In this document: positions 52,086-62,591 of the stretch, in pieces
Numbering within the stretch: position 1 is the stretch's first letter
Layout: every line of letters begins with the position of its first letter
DNA from: Levilactobacillus namurensis
GTDB lineage: Bacteria; Bacillota; Bacilli; Lactobacillales; Lactobacillaceae
Assembly: GCF_032197885.1 (NCBI RefSeq)
Contig: NZ_CP134159.1
Span: 496,001-560,000, forward strand
DNA length: 64,000 nucleotides
Direction: 5' to 3'
Notes under the pieces: model-generated
Seen by the model: only the letters and a program-made list of their open reading frames with translations
Database searches by the model: none
What the model was told of the DNA's origin: nothing
Made by a program: the position numbers and the translations under genes

Positions 52086-52811
52086 ATGAGTACAGAAAAT
52101 AAGCAACCCCGGAACGCTGGGGTGCGGCAAAATCGTAATTCCGTCGCCGTTAACGAACGGTCGGCGTTTGAGAACCTAGGTCTGACCAAGCGGAACGCCG
52201 AGTACATGTACCGCTTCAACAAGGCCTTAGAGAGCACCAAGTTGGCGCCCGAGAAGAAGGCAGCGGCTGTGCAAGCCATGGTCGACGAACTGGTCGAGGG
52301 TCAGAAGTCCGGGAAGACGGCCAAGAACCTCTACGGTAGCGTCGAGGACCGCGTGAAGTTCGTGGTCGACGGTCCCCAGAAGGAAGTCGTCACCTTTGGC
52401 GGCCCCAACTACTGGCCGAACATGATCTACAACGCGTTGACGTTCTTCATGATCTTCAACCTGATGTTCGGGATCATGTACCTCTTCTCACCGAAGCTGA
52501 TGCAGACCAGCAGTCCCGTCGGAATCACGGCAATCTTGATCAGTGCGGTGGTCGCCGGGTTCATTCTGCCGATCATGCCACGGTTATTCGACCCCAAGAT
52601 CAAGCACAAGTACAACGGTTGGATTCGGGTGACCTTAGTGGTGCTAGGCTTCTTAGTCTGGATGGCGATGTTCTACGTGGCCCAACTCTTACCACGGGCG
52701 ATCAACCCCGTCCTGATGCCATGGCCAAGTATTATCGTGGGCTTATTGTCCATGGCCGGCATGTTCTGGATGCGGCGGCGCTACCCGATTCGTGGGGGCT
52801 TCTTCGGTTAA
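52086..52811 (+). CDS. DUF1129 membrane protein
   Basis: 241 residues. The first third is soluble (FENLGLTKRNAEYMYRFNKALESTKL ... YGSVEDRVKFVV), then five to six membrane segments (MIYNALTFFMIFNLMFGIMY onward). This matches DUF1129 proteins encoded behind ychF in lactobacilli. Function unknown. It lies 14 bases after ychF; a terminator follows. Confidence 0.85.
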   Translation: MSTENKQPRNAGVRQNRNSVAVNERSAFENLGLTKRNAEYMYRFNKALESTKLAPEKKAAAVQAMVDELVEGQKSGKTAKNLYGSVEDRVKFVVDGPQKEVVTFGGPNYWPNMIYNALTFFMIFNLMFGIMYLFSPKLMQTSSPVGITAILISAVVAGFILPIMPRLFDPKIKHKYNGWIRVTLVVLGFLVWMAMFYVAQLLPRAINPVLMPWPSIIVGLLSMAGMFWMRRRYPIRGGFFG

Positions 52812-52833
52812 ACTTAATGTTGTTACAAGTCAG

Positions 52834-52865
52834 CGGTCGTCCCTCAGTGGGATGGCCGTTTTTGA
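52834..52865 (+). terminator. Terminator of the parB-ychF cluster
   Basis: CGGTCGTCCC pairs with GGGATGGCCG (with G-T/C-A irregularities) and TTTTTG follows. Confidence 0.75.
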
Positions 52866-53060
52866 TTGCTCATGCAGGTGAATCGGGGGCTTAGAGGGTG
52901 ACCAGCCTAGGGATTTGGCGGCCAAATGGTCACCCGGCAAAGTTAGCTGACCGTCGAATTGACCGGTGAGCCGTACCGGCGCGGACGCTTACGTGCAAGC
53001 GGTGTTTCGTGAAAACGGTGGTCGTCTAAATTTTCGTAAAATCAAGTTATGAAACCCATT
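52866..53060. other. Intergenic region with one long-range hairpin
   Basis: GGGTGACCA near 52896 pairs perfectly with TGGTCACCC near 52927. No gene is seen. Confidence 0.4.
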
Positions 53061-53061
53061 C

Positions 53062-53089
53062 TTGACACGGCCAGCAGGCGCTCTATGAT
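53062..53089 (+). promoter_or_regulatory. Promoter of the Ser-rich secreted protein gene
   Basis: TTGACA (53062-53067), 16 bases, TATGAT (53084-53089). Confidence 0.75.
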
Positions 53090-53146
53090 GGGGGCAGATA
53101 GCCAGTTCAGACTACCTAAAATTTTAGTCGGTAGGGGGGAGTTTGC

Positions 53147-53692
53147 ATGTTGCGTCTCTTAAAATATGCATCGGCGATTTTGGCGGCCTTAGCTCTCGGG
53201 GGAGCTGCCGCAACGACGGTATCTGGTAACGCCAGTGACACGGAGAACGCGGACAGCAGCTTGGTCTCCAGTAGTCCGTACGCATCCAGAAACTTGCCAA
53301 CGGATTACACGGATAACGGCGCGGTCAGCAGCAGTAGCAGCAGTGTCGCCAGCAGTTCTTCGAGCGCTGTCAGTTCTACGTCTTCCAGCAAACCAACTGC
53401 TAAGCCGGAGAAGGTCGTTCCCAGTGCTAAGAAGCTACGGGGCCGGGCACATTACCGGAAGTACAGTCGGTTGATTCGGTTCCAGAAGGGTCGTCGTGGG
53501 GATGTCGTGACGTTACGAGATCGTCACGGTCGCTTTGTGGCCAGCTTTAAGGTTCGTCACAACGGCAAGTTCGATGTCCGTTTGAGCCGGCATCAGGCTT
53601 ACCTGTTGAGCCATGACGGCGGCTACTTCAAGTTCACGGTCCAAAAGAAGGGTTACCGGGCTTACACGATCCATTACAAGATCTACGCATGA
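53147..53692 (+). CDS. Secreted Ser-rich protein with basic C-terminal domain
   Basis: 181 residues. A signal peptide (LLKYASAILAALALGGAAATTVSG) is followed by a Ser-rich linker (about 60-85) and a basic beta-type domain (RLIRFQKGRRGDVVTLRDRHGRFVASFKVRHNGKFDVRL ... YRAYTIHYKIYA). It looks like a small exported wall-associated protein with an Ig-like C-terminal fold. No anchor motif. Function unknown. Start ATG/TTG region has GGGGGGAG upstream. Own promoter and terminator. Confidence 0.75.
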   Translation: MLRLLKYASAILAALALGGAAATTVSGNASDTENADSSLVSSSPYASRNLPTDYTDNGAVSSSSSSVASSSSSAVSSTSSSKPTAKPEKVVPSAKKLRGRAHYRKYSRLIRFQKGRRGDVVTLRDRHGRFVASFKVRHNGKFDVRLSRHQAYLLSHDGGYFKFTVQKKGYRAYTIHYKIYA

Positions 53693-53720
53693 CCCGATGA
53701 TGCGTCAAATTGGTGAAAAA

Positions 53721-53748
53721 AACGTACCTGCGGGTGCGCTTTTTTTTC
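53721..53748 (+). terminator. Terminator of the Ser-rich protein gene
   Basis: Short stem GTACC/GGGTGC around TGC, then eight T. Confidence 0.7.
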
Positions 53749-53889
53749 GGCTTGCGACCAGGACGTCTGGCCCCACGTTTAGCGAGGATGGTGCTATACT
53801 TTGAGCGGTGAAATCATTCCGGCAAAGCTTAATCACCAGTCTTTACGGGTTAACGATACATACAGTTTGCCGGGCGAACGGAGTAGACG

Positions 53890-54324
53890 ATGAACGCAAA
53901 AATCATGGTGGCCAGTGTGGTCGCAATTCTGGGGCTAGGGGCGACCGTTCCCGGCATCTCAGCCTTAGAGCCGGTTCCGGTGCAGGCCAAAGCTAAGACC
54001 CGGATGATTCCCAAGAAGTGGCGGGGAACTTGGCACTCTAAGGCGGGTTACTATTACCAGACCAAGCACGTGAAGAAAAACATGAACGAGCCCAAGATGA
54101 AGGCGACGATTCATGCCAAGACCGTCACTTGGAAGTGGGTCGGCTATCGGCCGAAGGGCTTCGACAAGAAGACCCACGTGATGCGGTTAGGCAAGAAGAT
54201 GGGGCCGCAGTATTACAGATTGCGGGGCCAAGTGCCGTATGGTATCTTGTCTTATCTGGCGTATGATAATGCACACCACATGCTGATTCTATACAAGGGG
54301 ACTCATACTGACCTCTACCGGTAA
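53890..54324 (+). CDS. Small secreted hypothetical protein
   Basis: 144 residues, signal peptide AKIMVASVVAILGLGATVPG then ISALEPVPVQAKA. The mature part is basic and rich in Trp/Tyr (RMIPKKWRGTWHSKAGYYYQ, TVTWKWVGYRPKGF, YGILSYLAYDNAHHMLILYKG), resembling lipocalin-like small exported proteins of lactobacilli that start KKWRGTWYS. No anchor. Function unknown. GGAG seven bases before ATG; strong terminator behind. Confidence 0.75.
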   Translation: MNAKIMVASVVAILGLGATVPGISALEPVPVQAKAKTRMIPKKWRGTWHSKAGYYYQTKHVKKNMNEPKMKATIHAKTVTWKWVGYRPKGFDKKTHVMRLGKKMGPQYYRLRGQVPYGILSYLAYDNAHHMLILYKGTHTDLYR

Positions 54325-54343
54325 CCTCGTTCAAAACTTTTCA

Positions 54344-54394
54344 GGCTCCGAGAAAGTTGCATCGTTGCGGATGCGACTTCCCCGGAGCCTTTTC
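54344..54394 (+). terminator. Terminator of the small secreted protein gene
   Basis: GGCTCCG ... GTTGCATC pairs with GGATGCGAC ... CGGAGCC, followed by TTTTC. Confidence 0.88.
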
Positions 54395-54558
54395 TAGTGG
54401 TCGTCATTCCGTAGCGTAACCGTTAAGCGCCGGTTCAATCATACTGGATTGGCCTTGGTTAGGCCATTTTCCAATCAAGTTTCAGCCACCGATAAAAGTT
54501 TGAAAGCCAGGAAGTTTGCTCCCTATAATGCAGGTGACTGGGCTGGTAGGGTCGTGGT

Positions 54559-56265
54559 ATGCGGGCCCTGACCAGTCGGGATTTTGGAAATCAGGTGAGT
54601 CCTATCTTAGTAAAATTGAAGCACTGGCTTCACCAGCGAGACACCCAGTATTTGGCGTTCTACGCGCTGGTCGGAACCTTTATCATGGCCATCTGTACCT
54701 ACACGTCACCGGTCTTCTATTTTGATTATTCGCCCGATAATAACGCGTTCTTTAGCGTGGGGAAGGCTATAATGCATGGTAAAGTCCTCTACAAACAGAT
54801 TTTCGAACAAAAGGGGCCGTACATCTATCTGATCCACGGTCTGGCCTATCTAGTGGACCACCGGAGTTTTGTGTTGATCTACGTCTTCGAAGCGTTGACG
54901 TTGATTGCAGCGATGTTTCTGACCTACCGAATCGCCAAGCTGGTCTTGAGGAACCACTTACAGGCGCTGCTGGTGGGCTTGCTGTCGCCTGCCTTGTTCC
55001 TGTATCACCCGTATTACGATTACGGCGACACCGCCGAATTCTACGTGATTCCGCTGATTCTGTCGTTGATCTACCTGATCTTGATGCTCAAGGCACGGCA
55101 TTTCAACGTCAGTCACTGGTGGTTATTCGCTCAAGGGGCCTTCGTGGGGATCGAGTTTCTCTCGAAGTACACGCTGTTGGGGTCCTGGATCGTCTTCTAC
55201 CTGTTCGTGGGCGTCTACTTATTACGGCACCGAGACTGGCGGCACCTGGGCCAATTAGTGGGCTGGAGTGGCGCCGGCTTTCTGGTGACCACGGTACCTT
55301 GGCTGGCTTACTTTGCCCTCAACCACGCCCTGGGCGCCTTCTTCTACGTCTACTTCTTCTTCAACACACACGTCTACCTGACGTCGTCCGTCTCGTTCGT
55401 GTCGAACCTGATTCAGTCGACCAGCTTGTTGTCCCAGTTCTTCTTGTCCAGCGTACCGTTCTTTGTGTTGGGCTTGGTCGGGACCTTGGCGTTGACGTTT
55501 CGAAGCGACATCTTACCGGACGCCTTCACCAAGCTGCTGTACCTCTTGACGTTTCTGGGCAGTGATATCTTGGCCCTCTACGGCTACAGCAGTGGCAACG
55601 TCTTCCAGTACTATCAACTGGCTTACTTTCCGTTCTTCGTCCTGCCGTTCATCTACTTCTGCAAGTTCATCTTCGACCGGCAAACCATCAAGAGCGACAA
55701 CGACACCCTGGTGATCCTGACCACCATGATGGCCAGCCTCTTCTTGGTCTTAGGGGTCAACAACAACTTCACCAGTTCGCGCCTGTTTCCCAACAACGCG
55801 TCGGTGACTACGCTGACCACTAAGGTCCCCCAGGAGCCTGCACAGACAGAGTTCGGGCGGATCATGCGGGCCAACAGCTCGGGCAAGGACCTGACCCTGT
55901 TGAACTATGGGTCGATCGACATGGGGTTCTATACGGCGTCGGGCGCGGTGCCTAACCTGTATTACTTCCAGAACTACAACATTCCGACCAAGAGTGACCC
56001 CACGATTCTAAATTCGCAACTGCAGGCGATTCGCCAGAAGAAAGTCGAGTGGGTGGTCTTCAACACGCCGGAAGGCAAGTCACCGACCAATTGGCGTGGC
56101 GTCTCGTACCATCCGGGACAGATTACGGGCGGTAACCTGAACCCGGGCACGGCCCGAATGGCACCAGTGTTGTACCGCAATTACCGGTACGTCACCAAGC
56201 ACACCCAGAGTTTTGAGAGTGTCAACGTGACCTACTGGCTGTTCCAGCGGAAGTCCGCTGAGTAA
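54559..56265 (+). CDS. GT-C-type integral membrane glycosyltransferase-like protein
   Basis: 568 residues with about ten membrane segments in the first 420 residues and an extracytoplasmic C-terminal part. The first loop FYFDYSPDNNAFFSVGKAIMHGKVLYKQIFEQKGPYIYLIHGLAY has the acidic residue and EQKGP motif of lipid-linked-sugar GT-C enzymes (ArnT/PMT-like). It likely modifies wall polymers or glycans using an undecaprenyl-phosphate sugar. ATG 54559 is supported by TAGGG upstream, though a GTG at 54595 is possible. The gene 18 bases downstream encodes another large membrane protein, probably the same operon. Donor and acceptor are unknown. Confidence 0.75.
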   Translation: MRALTSRDFGNQVSPILVKLKHWLHQRDTQYLAFYALVGTFIMAICTYTSPVFYFDYSPDNNAFFSVGKAIMHGKVLYKQIFEQKGPYIYLIHGLAYLVDHRSFVLIYVFEALTLIAAMFLTYRIAKLVLRNHLQALLVGLLSPALFLYHPYYDYGDTAEFYVIPLILSLIYLILMLKARHFNVSHWWLFAQGAFVGIEFLSKYTLLGSWIVFYLFVGVYLLRHRDWRHLGQLVGWSGAGFLVTTVPWLAYFALNHALGAFFYVYFFFNTHVYLTSSVSFVSNLIQSTSLLSQFFLSSVPFFVLGLVGTLALTFRSDILPDAFTKLLYLLTFLGSDILALYGYSSGNVFQYYQLAYFPFFVLPFIYFCKFIFDRQTIKSDNDTLVILTTMMASLFLVLGVNNNFTSSRLFPNNASVTTLTTKVPQEPAQTEFGRIMRANSSGKDLTLLNYGSIDMGFYTASGAVPNLYYFQNYNIPTKSDPTILNSQLQAIRQKKVEWVVFNTPEGKSPTNWRGVSYHPGQITGGNLNPGTARMAPVLYRNYRYVTKHTQSFESVNVTYWLFQRKSAE

Positions 56266-56283
56266 GGAAAGGGGCGTTGTGCT

Positions 56284-58014
56284 ATGCGGACAACAGTTAA
56301 GAAAATTTTGAAACAGTATGGTTGGCAGCTCGAACTCCTCTTGTTCCTGGTGCTCAGCCTCTTATGGGTCCTCCCTTGGGCCACGTCGGGCAAGCTTTAT
56401 ACCGGTGACGACCTGGGCTTTCACCTGAACCGAATTCAGGGTTTGGCCCAGCAATTAAAGTTGGGGGGCCACTGGTGGCAGATTCCGGCCGTCTCCACCA
56501 CCGCGTTTAGTCAATGGGGGTATCCCATCAACCTGTTCTATCCGGCCGTGACCCTGTTACCAGCGGCGTGGCTACAAGCCCTAGTTCCGGGATTGGGCGG
56601 GTACTACCTCTACCTGATTCTCCTGACCTTGGCAACGTTGGTCATTGCCGCGGCGGTCGCCCATAAGCTATTGGGAAACCGGGCCTTGGGCATCTTGGCC
56701 GCGGTTCTCTACACCTTTGCCCAGTACCGTTTTCTGGACTTCTTTGTCCGGGGCGCTCTGGCGGAAGGCGTGGTCTTCGCCTTTCTGCCCATCGTCTTCT
56801 ACGGCGTCTACTGCCTGGCCTACGGGGACGATTGCCAGTGGTACTGGCTAGCCGTGGGGATGGCGTTGGTCGCGCTGACGCACGTGGTTTCCCTGCTCCT
56901 CTGTGCGGTCGGGGTGGTCCTGATGGCCAGTCTCTGGTTCCTCCGGCGAGAAGGCTTAGCGCGGCGAGTAATCCACTTGGGTTACGCCGCGGGATTCGCC
57001 ATTTTCTTGGCGGCGACCTTTCTGGCGCCGTTAGCGGAACAGTTGAAAACCATGGGCAAACTGGGCGTGCAACAGTACACGTTGATCACCAGCGCAACGG
57101 ACCCCGGCGAACTGCTCCGAAATTCGCTGGATAACGCCTTATCGTCGGCCCAGATTAACTTCGGGATTATCTTCATCCTGTTGACGGTCCTCGCGTTAGT
57201 GGTTTGGCGCAAGCTGTTACCGTTAGACCGGTATTGCCTGATCATCGCGTGGGTCTTCATTTTCCTGGCGACCAAGCTCTTTCCTTGGCAACTCTTCCAG
57301 AACTTACTGGGCGCCATCCAATTTCCTTGGCGCTTCCTGGCGCTAGCGTGCTTCCCGTTGGCGCTGGTGGGTGCCCGAGCCATCAGTGTGGCCTGTCGCA
57401 TGGTCACGGTGCCCCGGCAGTTCCTGGTCGTGGGAATCGCTACGGTAGCCGTGGTGGGGTTGTCTTTGAGCCTAAACAATCAGCTCTATCAGCAGACCAC
57501 TGGTGCGAACACCAAGATCGTCACGGCGGCGACCTATCCGGCGGTCGCGAGTGGGGACATCACCACGGACTACGTCTCCCAGAAGGGACAGGTCTCCATG
57601 GCGGCGGTCCGGACGCATTCAATCCCGGTGATGAACACTCAGACCAACGGCCAGCAATTAGCGGACCTGCAACAACAGGGCCGGCAGACCGTGGCTAACG
57701 GCTTTATCTACCAGATCACTAGTGAAGTCCCGCAGACCATTAAGCTCCCGCAGATCTTCTATCCGGGCTACCACGTCACGGTCAACGGCCGGCCCCAGCG
57801 GCCGTCCCTGGACGCTAACGGTGTGGTGCACGTGAAGGTTCCCACTGGGCGCAGTACCATTAGTTACCGCTACCAGCGGACGGTGGTTCAACGATTAGCT
57901 GCCCAGTTGTCGTTCTGGAGTTGGCTGTTCCTACTGGCGACCCCACTCTGGCGCCGCTACGGCAGCGGCCTACAGATGCGCTTCCGGGCGTACTGGCAGG
58001 CGCACCGAAAGTAG
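56284..58014 (+). CDS. Large membrane protein, YfhO/PTPS-related GT-C-like
   Basis: 576 residues with about 12 membrane segments and an extracytoplasmic domain near residues 400-545. The first loop GKLYTGDDLGFHLNRIQGLAQQL carries the paired Asp of the GT-C superfamily, and YTFAQYRFLDFFVRGALAEGVVFAFLPIVFYG follows the pattern of 6-pyruvoyl-tetrahydropterin synthase-related membrane proteins of lactobacilli. Probably a glycosyltransferase acting outside the membrane, perhaps paired with the upstream gene. The ribosome binding site AAAGGGG is present. Palindromic element B begins directly after its stop. Confidence 0.72.
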   Translation: MRTTVKKILKQYGWQLELLLFLVLSLLWVLPWATSGKLYTGDDLGFHLNRIQGLAQQLKLGGHWWQIPAVSTTAFSQWGYPINLFYPAVTLLPAAWLQALVPGLGGYYLYLILLTLATLVIAAAVAHKLLGNRALGILAAVLYTFAQYRFLDFFVRGALAEGVVFAFLPIVFYGVYCLAYGDDCQWYWLAVGMALVALTHVVSLLLCAVGVVLMASLWFLRREGLARRVIHLGYAAGFAIFLAATFLAPLAEQLKTMGKLGVQQYTLITSATDPGELLRNSLDNALSSAQINFGIIFILLTVLALVVWRKLLPLDRYCLIIAWVFIFLATKLFPWQLFQNLLGAIQFPWRFLALACFPLALVGARAISVACRMVTVPRQFLVVGIATVAVVGLSLSLNNQLYQQTTGANTKIVTAATYPAVASGDITTDYVSQKGQVSMAAVRTHSIPVMNTQTNGQQLADLQQQGRQTVANGFIYQITSEVPQTIKLPQIFYPGYHVTVNGRPQRPSLDANGVVHVKVPTGRSTISYRYQRTVVQRLAAQLSFWSWLFLLATPLWRRYGSGLQMRFRAYWQAHRK

Positions 58015-58022
58015 TCGTCATT

Positions 58023-58674
58023 TTCCGCCTTACCGGGCGGTCAGACAGGGCTGGAACGCCGTGGGCACCACTTCGAGCCAAAGAGCGGTCTCGAAGCTGG
58101 GCCTTTTCCTAGGCGAGCTAAAAACGCTCACCAAGGAAAATTTTACGGCTGAGCCCTGTCTGACCGCCCTCTCGGCTCACACTGGCCGTTGATGGCAATC
58201 AAACGTCATGTTTAAGCTGACCATCATGGGCGCAGCCCCAGCCAACGGAATAACTCTCGATAATCTGCTGACTTTAGGTTAAAACTAACCGTTGTTCAGC
58301 TTAAAGTCGGGTTTGTTGTCCCCAGAACTCTGCTAATCGGTTGTTGCCTTGGAGATAGTGGTGTGCCAGATAAAGTCGTTACCATAACACGAGCGAACTT
58401 TCTGGTTAGCAATGGTCGCAATCCGTCTCATTAGCCGATGGTTGCCAGTAATTTTAGGGTTAAATTATCCGCCAGTTGATAGCCCGGAGGTGAGCAGGGG
58501 CTCAGCTAGCGAAATGATGGTTAGTCAGCGTTTTGTGCTGGCTTACCATCAGGCCGAGTTTTGAAATTCGCGGTCTTGGCGAAGTTCAAAATCGTGCCCG
58601 CAAGCGTTCCAGCCCCTGAGCACCGGAGGGCGGCCAGTTTTATCCCAAGTACATGGCCAACCGGCAAGGCGGAA
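58023..58674. repeat. Long palindromic repeat element, copy B
   Basis: About 650 bp, homologous to the element at 3219-3635. Its ends are inverted (TTCCGCCTTACCGG at 58023-58036 and its complement with one mismatch at 58661-58674). Hairpin 1 is a perfect 18-bp stem: GGGCGGTCAGACAGGGCT (58035-58052) with AGCCCTGTCTGACCGCCC (58152-58169). Hairpin 2 uses GGTG-AG-CAGGGGCT near 58491-58504 with AGCCCCTG-AG-CACC near 58611-58624. The core CTGGAACGCCGTGGGCACCA is identical in A. Compared with A the distance between the hairpins is longer by about 250 bases of unrelated sequence. Confidence 0.85.
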
Positions 58675-58760
58675 GCTCCCATCAACGTGAAAACTTAGGG
58701 GTCAATTCGTTGAAATTGGGGTGGTTTCCGGGAGTTAACCTAAAAGTTCAATGAGAAACC

Positions 58761-58789
58761 TTGACCTGTCAACGTTTGGCTGGTACATT
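58761..58789 (+). promoter_or_regulatory. Promoter of guaB
   Basis: TTGACC (58761-58766), 17 bases, TACATT (58784-58789), preceded by TGG as an extended -10. Confidence 0.8.
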
Positions 58790-58818
58790 AGAAAACAATA
58801 TCTCCCAGGATTTCCTAG

Positions 58819-59997
<1,179 letters not shown>

Positions 59998-60021
59998 TAA
60001 TCCTATTAAATAGTAGTCAAG

Positions 60022-60054
60022 AGACGCCTTCCGCGGATGGAAGGCGTCTTTTTA
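60022..60054 (+). terminator. Terminator of guaB
   Basis: AGACGCCTTCC pairs with GGAAGGCGTCT around GCGGAT, then TTTTT. Confidence 0.92.
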
Positions 60055-60073
60055 TAATCCCAATTTAGCTGCA

Positions 60074-60110
60074 CAAAAAAACACCGAACCCTGGGATAGG
60101 GGCTCGGTGC
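60074..60110 (-). terminator. Terminator of the matrixin gene
   Basis: CACCGAGCCC/GGGTTCGGTG on the minus strand (one mismatch), followed by TTTTTTT. Confidence 0.88.
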
Positions 60111-60154
60111 TTGGTTTTTAGAGGTTATTCGGAATTTGTTTAACAAGTGGTCGC

Positions 60155-60721
60155 TTAGTCGTTGTAGGCGTTTTGTAAAGCAGCCTTGTCTTGGGAATCA
60201 ATCGTAGCGTACCGTTCGGAGGCGTACATGACGCTGCTTTCGGACTTGGAGTGGCTCAGGCCTAAGGCGTGGCCAATTTCGTGGGTCGCAACGTTAGCGC
60301 GTTGCTTCTTGGTGTAGTTGTACTTGGTCAACAACTTCTTGTTTAAAGTGGACTTGGCGGAAACGATTTCGTTATCGCCACTCTTTTGGTAGTAGGAGTA
60401 GTTGGTGTAACCGGCTAAGTCGGAACCTTGAGACTTCAAGGACTTGGAAGAAGTCAAGGTGATGTCAGCTTTTTGGCTGCCCTTGGCTGGGACTAATTCG
60501 ACAACGTCTTGCTTGTTCCAGTTCTTAACGGCTTGCTTCCAGATGCTTTGGTAGTACTTGGAGTTCACGTCGCACTTGTAAGTGATGGTCGTGGACTTCC
60601 AGCTCCCCCAAGAAGGCGTCTTGGCTAAGGAAGCGGCTTTGATGGATCCGGTGAAACCCGTTAACGTTAAGGCAACCGTGGCAGCGACAATCGCGATGTT
60701 TTTGATCAACTTGTTAAACAT
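60155..60721 (-). CDS. Secreted matrixin-type zinc metalloprotease (M10)
   Basis: 188 residues. Signal peptide LIKNIAIVAATVALTLTGFTGSIKAA. The zinc motif THEIGHALGLSHSKSESSVM has the HExxHxxGxxH pattern followed by the Met-turn SVMY, the metzincin hallmark. The chain is short and has no hemopexin or propeptide cysteine switch, as in the minimal matrixins of lactobacilli. Inferred role: extracellular or wall protein cleavage. Start ATG 60721 with AAAGTGGGATATAAATT upstream is a weak ribosome binding site. Own terminator at 60074. Confidence 0.9.
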   Translation of the reverse strand: MFNKLIKNIAIVAATVALTLTGFTGSIKAASLAKTPSWGSWKSTTITYKCDVNSKYYQSIWKQAVKNWNKQDVVELVPAKGSQKADITLTSSKSLKSQGSDLAGYTNYSYYQKSGDNEIVSAKSTLNKKLLTKYNYTKKQRANVATHEIGHALGLSHSKSESSVMYASERYATIDSQDKAALQNAYND

Positions 60722-61891
60722 AATTTATATCCCACTTTCTGTAAAATCCCGAATGTTTCTTTTTTCGTTATTGCTTATCCCTTTGAACACCATTAGTATG
60801 CCTTGAATCTAATCAGCTGTGGTGCAACATATTTGAAGGTATGGACAATTTTAAGGGGACAGTTTTTCACTTATGGGTATAAACGACTTTTTTGACCCCA
60901 AAAGTGGCCGAAAAATGGGACAGAATGGCGTTTCTGGCTAGAGGTGAAAAGTCGATTGTGTATGATACATTCGTCTGACGGAAATGATTCATAGTGATAA
61001 TAGCTGGGCCGCAGTGGCGAATTATAAATTGAACGGTCGATAAATCAAACCTGAAAATGGAATGAAAGTGTCACGAACGTTAACCCCTTGTTTGAATTTA
61101 AAGTACGTATTCGTTCAGGGGCGTAGTCGTTTAGGGGTATCGCGGTTAAGTGAAAAAGGCGCCAATATAGGATGTGATTTTGAAGTGGGGGTAAAAATCC
61201 AGTCGGAAAATGTGTACGCGTGGGGCGTTGGAAATCTCTAAAACGAAGGAATCAGGTGGCGGAATTTGGCCGTCCTCAATGAGGGGGCTGAATCAGAAAA
61301 CCGATTGAAAACTTGTCGGGGCGGGCTACCGAGTTGGCGCAACTGGCGACGGGGGGCCAGCGGGAAAAGTGTTCGGAAAAAGGAACTCGGTCGGTGGCGA
61401 AAAAAAGCGCCCGGGCCGATATGGTCGAGGGGATGGTTAAATCGTGGAATGAAAAGCTCAGCTGGTAGGCGATTTTTTCACAAACTGAGTGGCTAAAGTT
61501 GGTAATCAGGCGATTAATCAAAGCTGATCTTTGTTCAAAAAACAGTTAAAATCCGGGTGGTCTAACCAATTTTGACAAAGTGCCACCTTTTACCGCCGAC
61601 TTTAAAATGAAAACTTTTCACCTGGAAGGTGGTATTTTTGCCCCCGTGACGGTTCGCCAGCTGAACCGCACAGTGGGGTGATGGTTCAGCTGGATTAAGT
61701 GGGGGGCGTGACTGGAAGTCCACGGTAGCGACGACCTGCGGATTAGTGTAAAATTAAGAACTGTTAAAGGGCCTTACGCCCAGTTAAAGGTTGTGGCACA
61801 AGCCGGTCTGTCCAAGGGATTCTTTGGTAGAATAGGCTTAAACACCGAGAATAATTGCTCGGCAATGATCGCTGCGAAGGAGAAACGCACT
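60722..61891. other. Long noncoding region between the matrixin gene and the two-component system
   Basis: No credible gene in about 1.1 kb; the open frames near 61270-61520 are out of keeping with coding composition and lack start signals. Visible structures are GCCACCTT/AAGGTGGT (61580-61635, long loop, ATTTTTG after) and a perfect 10-bp hairpin CAGCTGAACC/GGTTCAGCTG near 61659-61693. A -10-like TAAAAT lies near 61750. Confidence 0.45.
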
Positions 61892-62581
61892 ATGAAAATT
61901 TTAGTTGTCGACGACGATAAAGAAATCGCACAATTACTTGAAATCTACATTAAAAACGAAGGATACGAACCCCTGACTGCGTACAACGGGAAGGAAGCCC
62001 TGACCAAGCTCCACACCACGCCAGATATTGCGTTAATGATTCTGGACGTGATGATGCCCGAAATGAGCGGCATCGAAGTCATCAAGGAAGTTCGTAAAGA
62101 CTCCCAGATTCCAATCCTGATCCTGTCGGCCAAGACGGGCGACATGGATAAGATTCAAGGGTTGATTACCGGGGCGGACGACTACGTGACGAAGCCGTTC
62201 AACCCGCTAGAAGTCATGGCGCGGGTCAAGTCCCTGTTGCGGCGGAGCCAAGACCAAGTGACCGATGATAGTCCGGACATCTTGGACATTGGCACGCTGA
62301 CCATTAACAAGGACTCACACGAGGTCAAGACCATTACCGGCAAGACCGTCTCCTTGACGGCGCTGGAGTTTGGCATCTTGTATTTGCTGGCGAGTCACCC
62401 CAACCGGGTCTTCTCGGCGGACGAGATCTTCGAACGGGTCTGGCGCCAAGAGAGTATCGTGTCGGCCAAGACCGTCATGGTCCACGTGAGTCATTTGCGC
62501 GATAAGATTGAAGAAGCCACGAACGGCGAGAAGGTCATTCAGACGGTCTGGGGCGTGGGGTACAAGATTGAATCCCACTAG
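61892..62581 (+). CDS. OmpR/PhoB-family response regulator (VanR-like)
   Basis: 229 residues. The receiver domain has ILVVDDDKEIAQLL, the phospho-acceptor Asp in LMILDVMMPEMSG, ILILSAKTG (Thr/Ser and Lys as ILSAK) and DDYVTKPFNPLE. The winged-helix domain reads LTALEFGILYLLASHPNRVFSADEIFERVWRQ ... VMVHVSHLRDKIE ... VWGVGYKIE. ATG 61892 with AAGGAG upstream; the reading opened at 61793 has no start signal. The sensor kinase starts ten bases after the stop. Position before a probable DacA gene suggests cell-wall responses. Confidence 0.93.
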   Translation: MKILVVDDDKEIAQLLEIYIKNEGYEPLTAYNGKEALTKLHTTPDIALMILDVMMPEMSGIEVIKEVRKDSQIPILILSAKTGDMDKIQGLITGADDYVTKPFNPLEVMARVKSLLRRSQDQVTDDSPDILDIGTLTINKDSHEVKTITGKTVSLTALEFGILYLLASHPNRVFSADEIFERVWRQESIVSAKTVMVHVSHLRDKIEEATNGEKVIQTVWGVGYKIESH

Positions 62582-62591
62582 TCCGACCAGC

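Noticed and set aside
52990..53015. parS-like sequence TGTTTCGTGAAAAC
   Set aside because: It lacks the central two bases of parS and has further mismatches; probably chance.
61266..61521. Overlapping 76- and 81-codon frames on both strands
   Set aside because: No ribosome binding sites, no similarity to any known protein pattern, and both strands open together because the region is GC-skewed.
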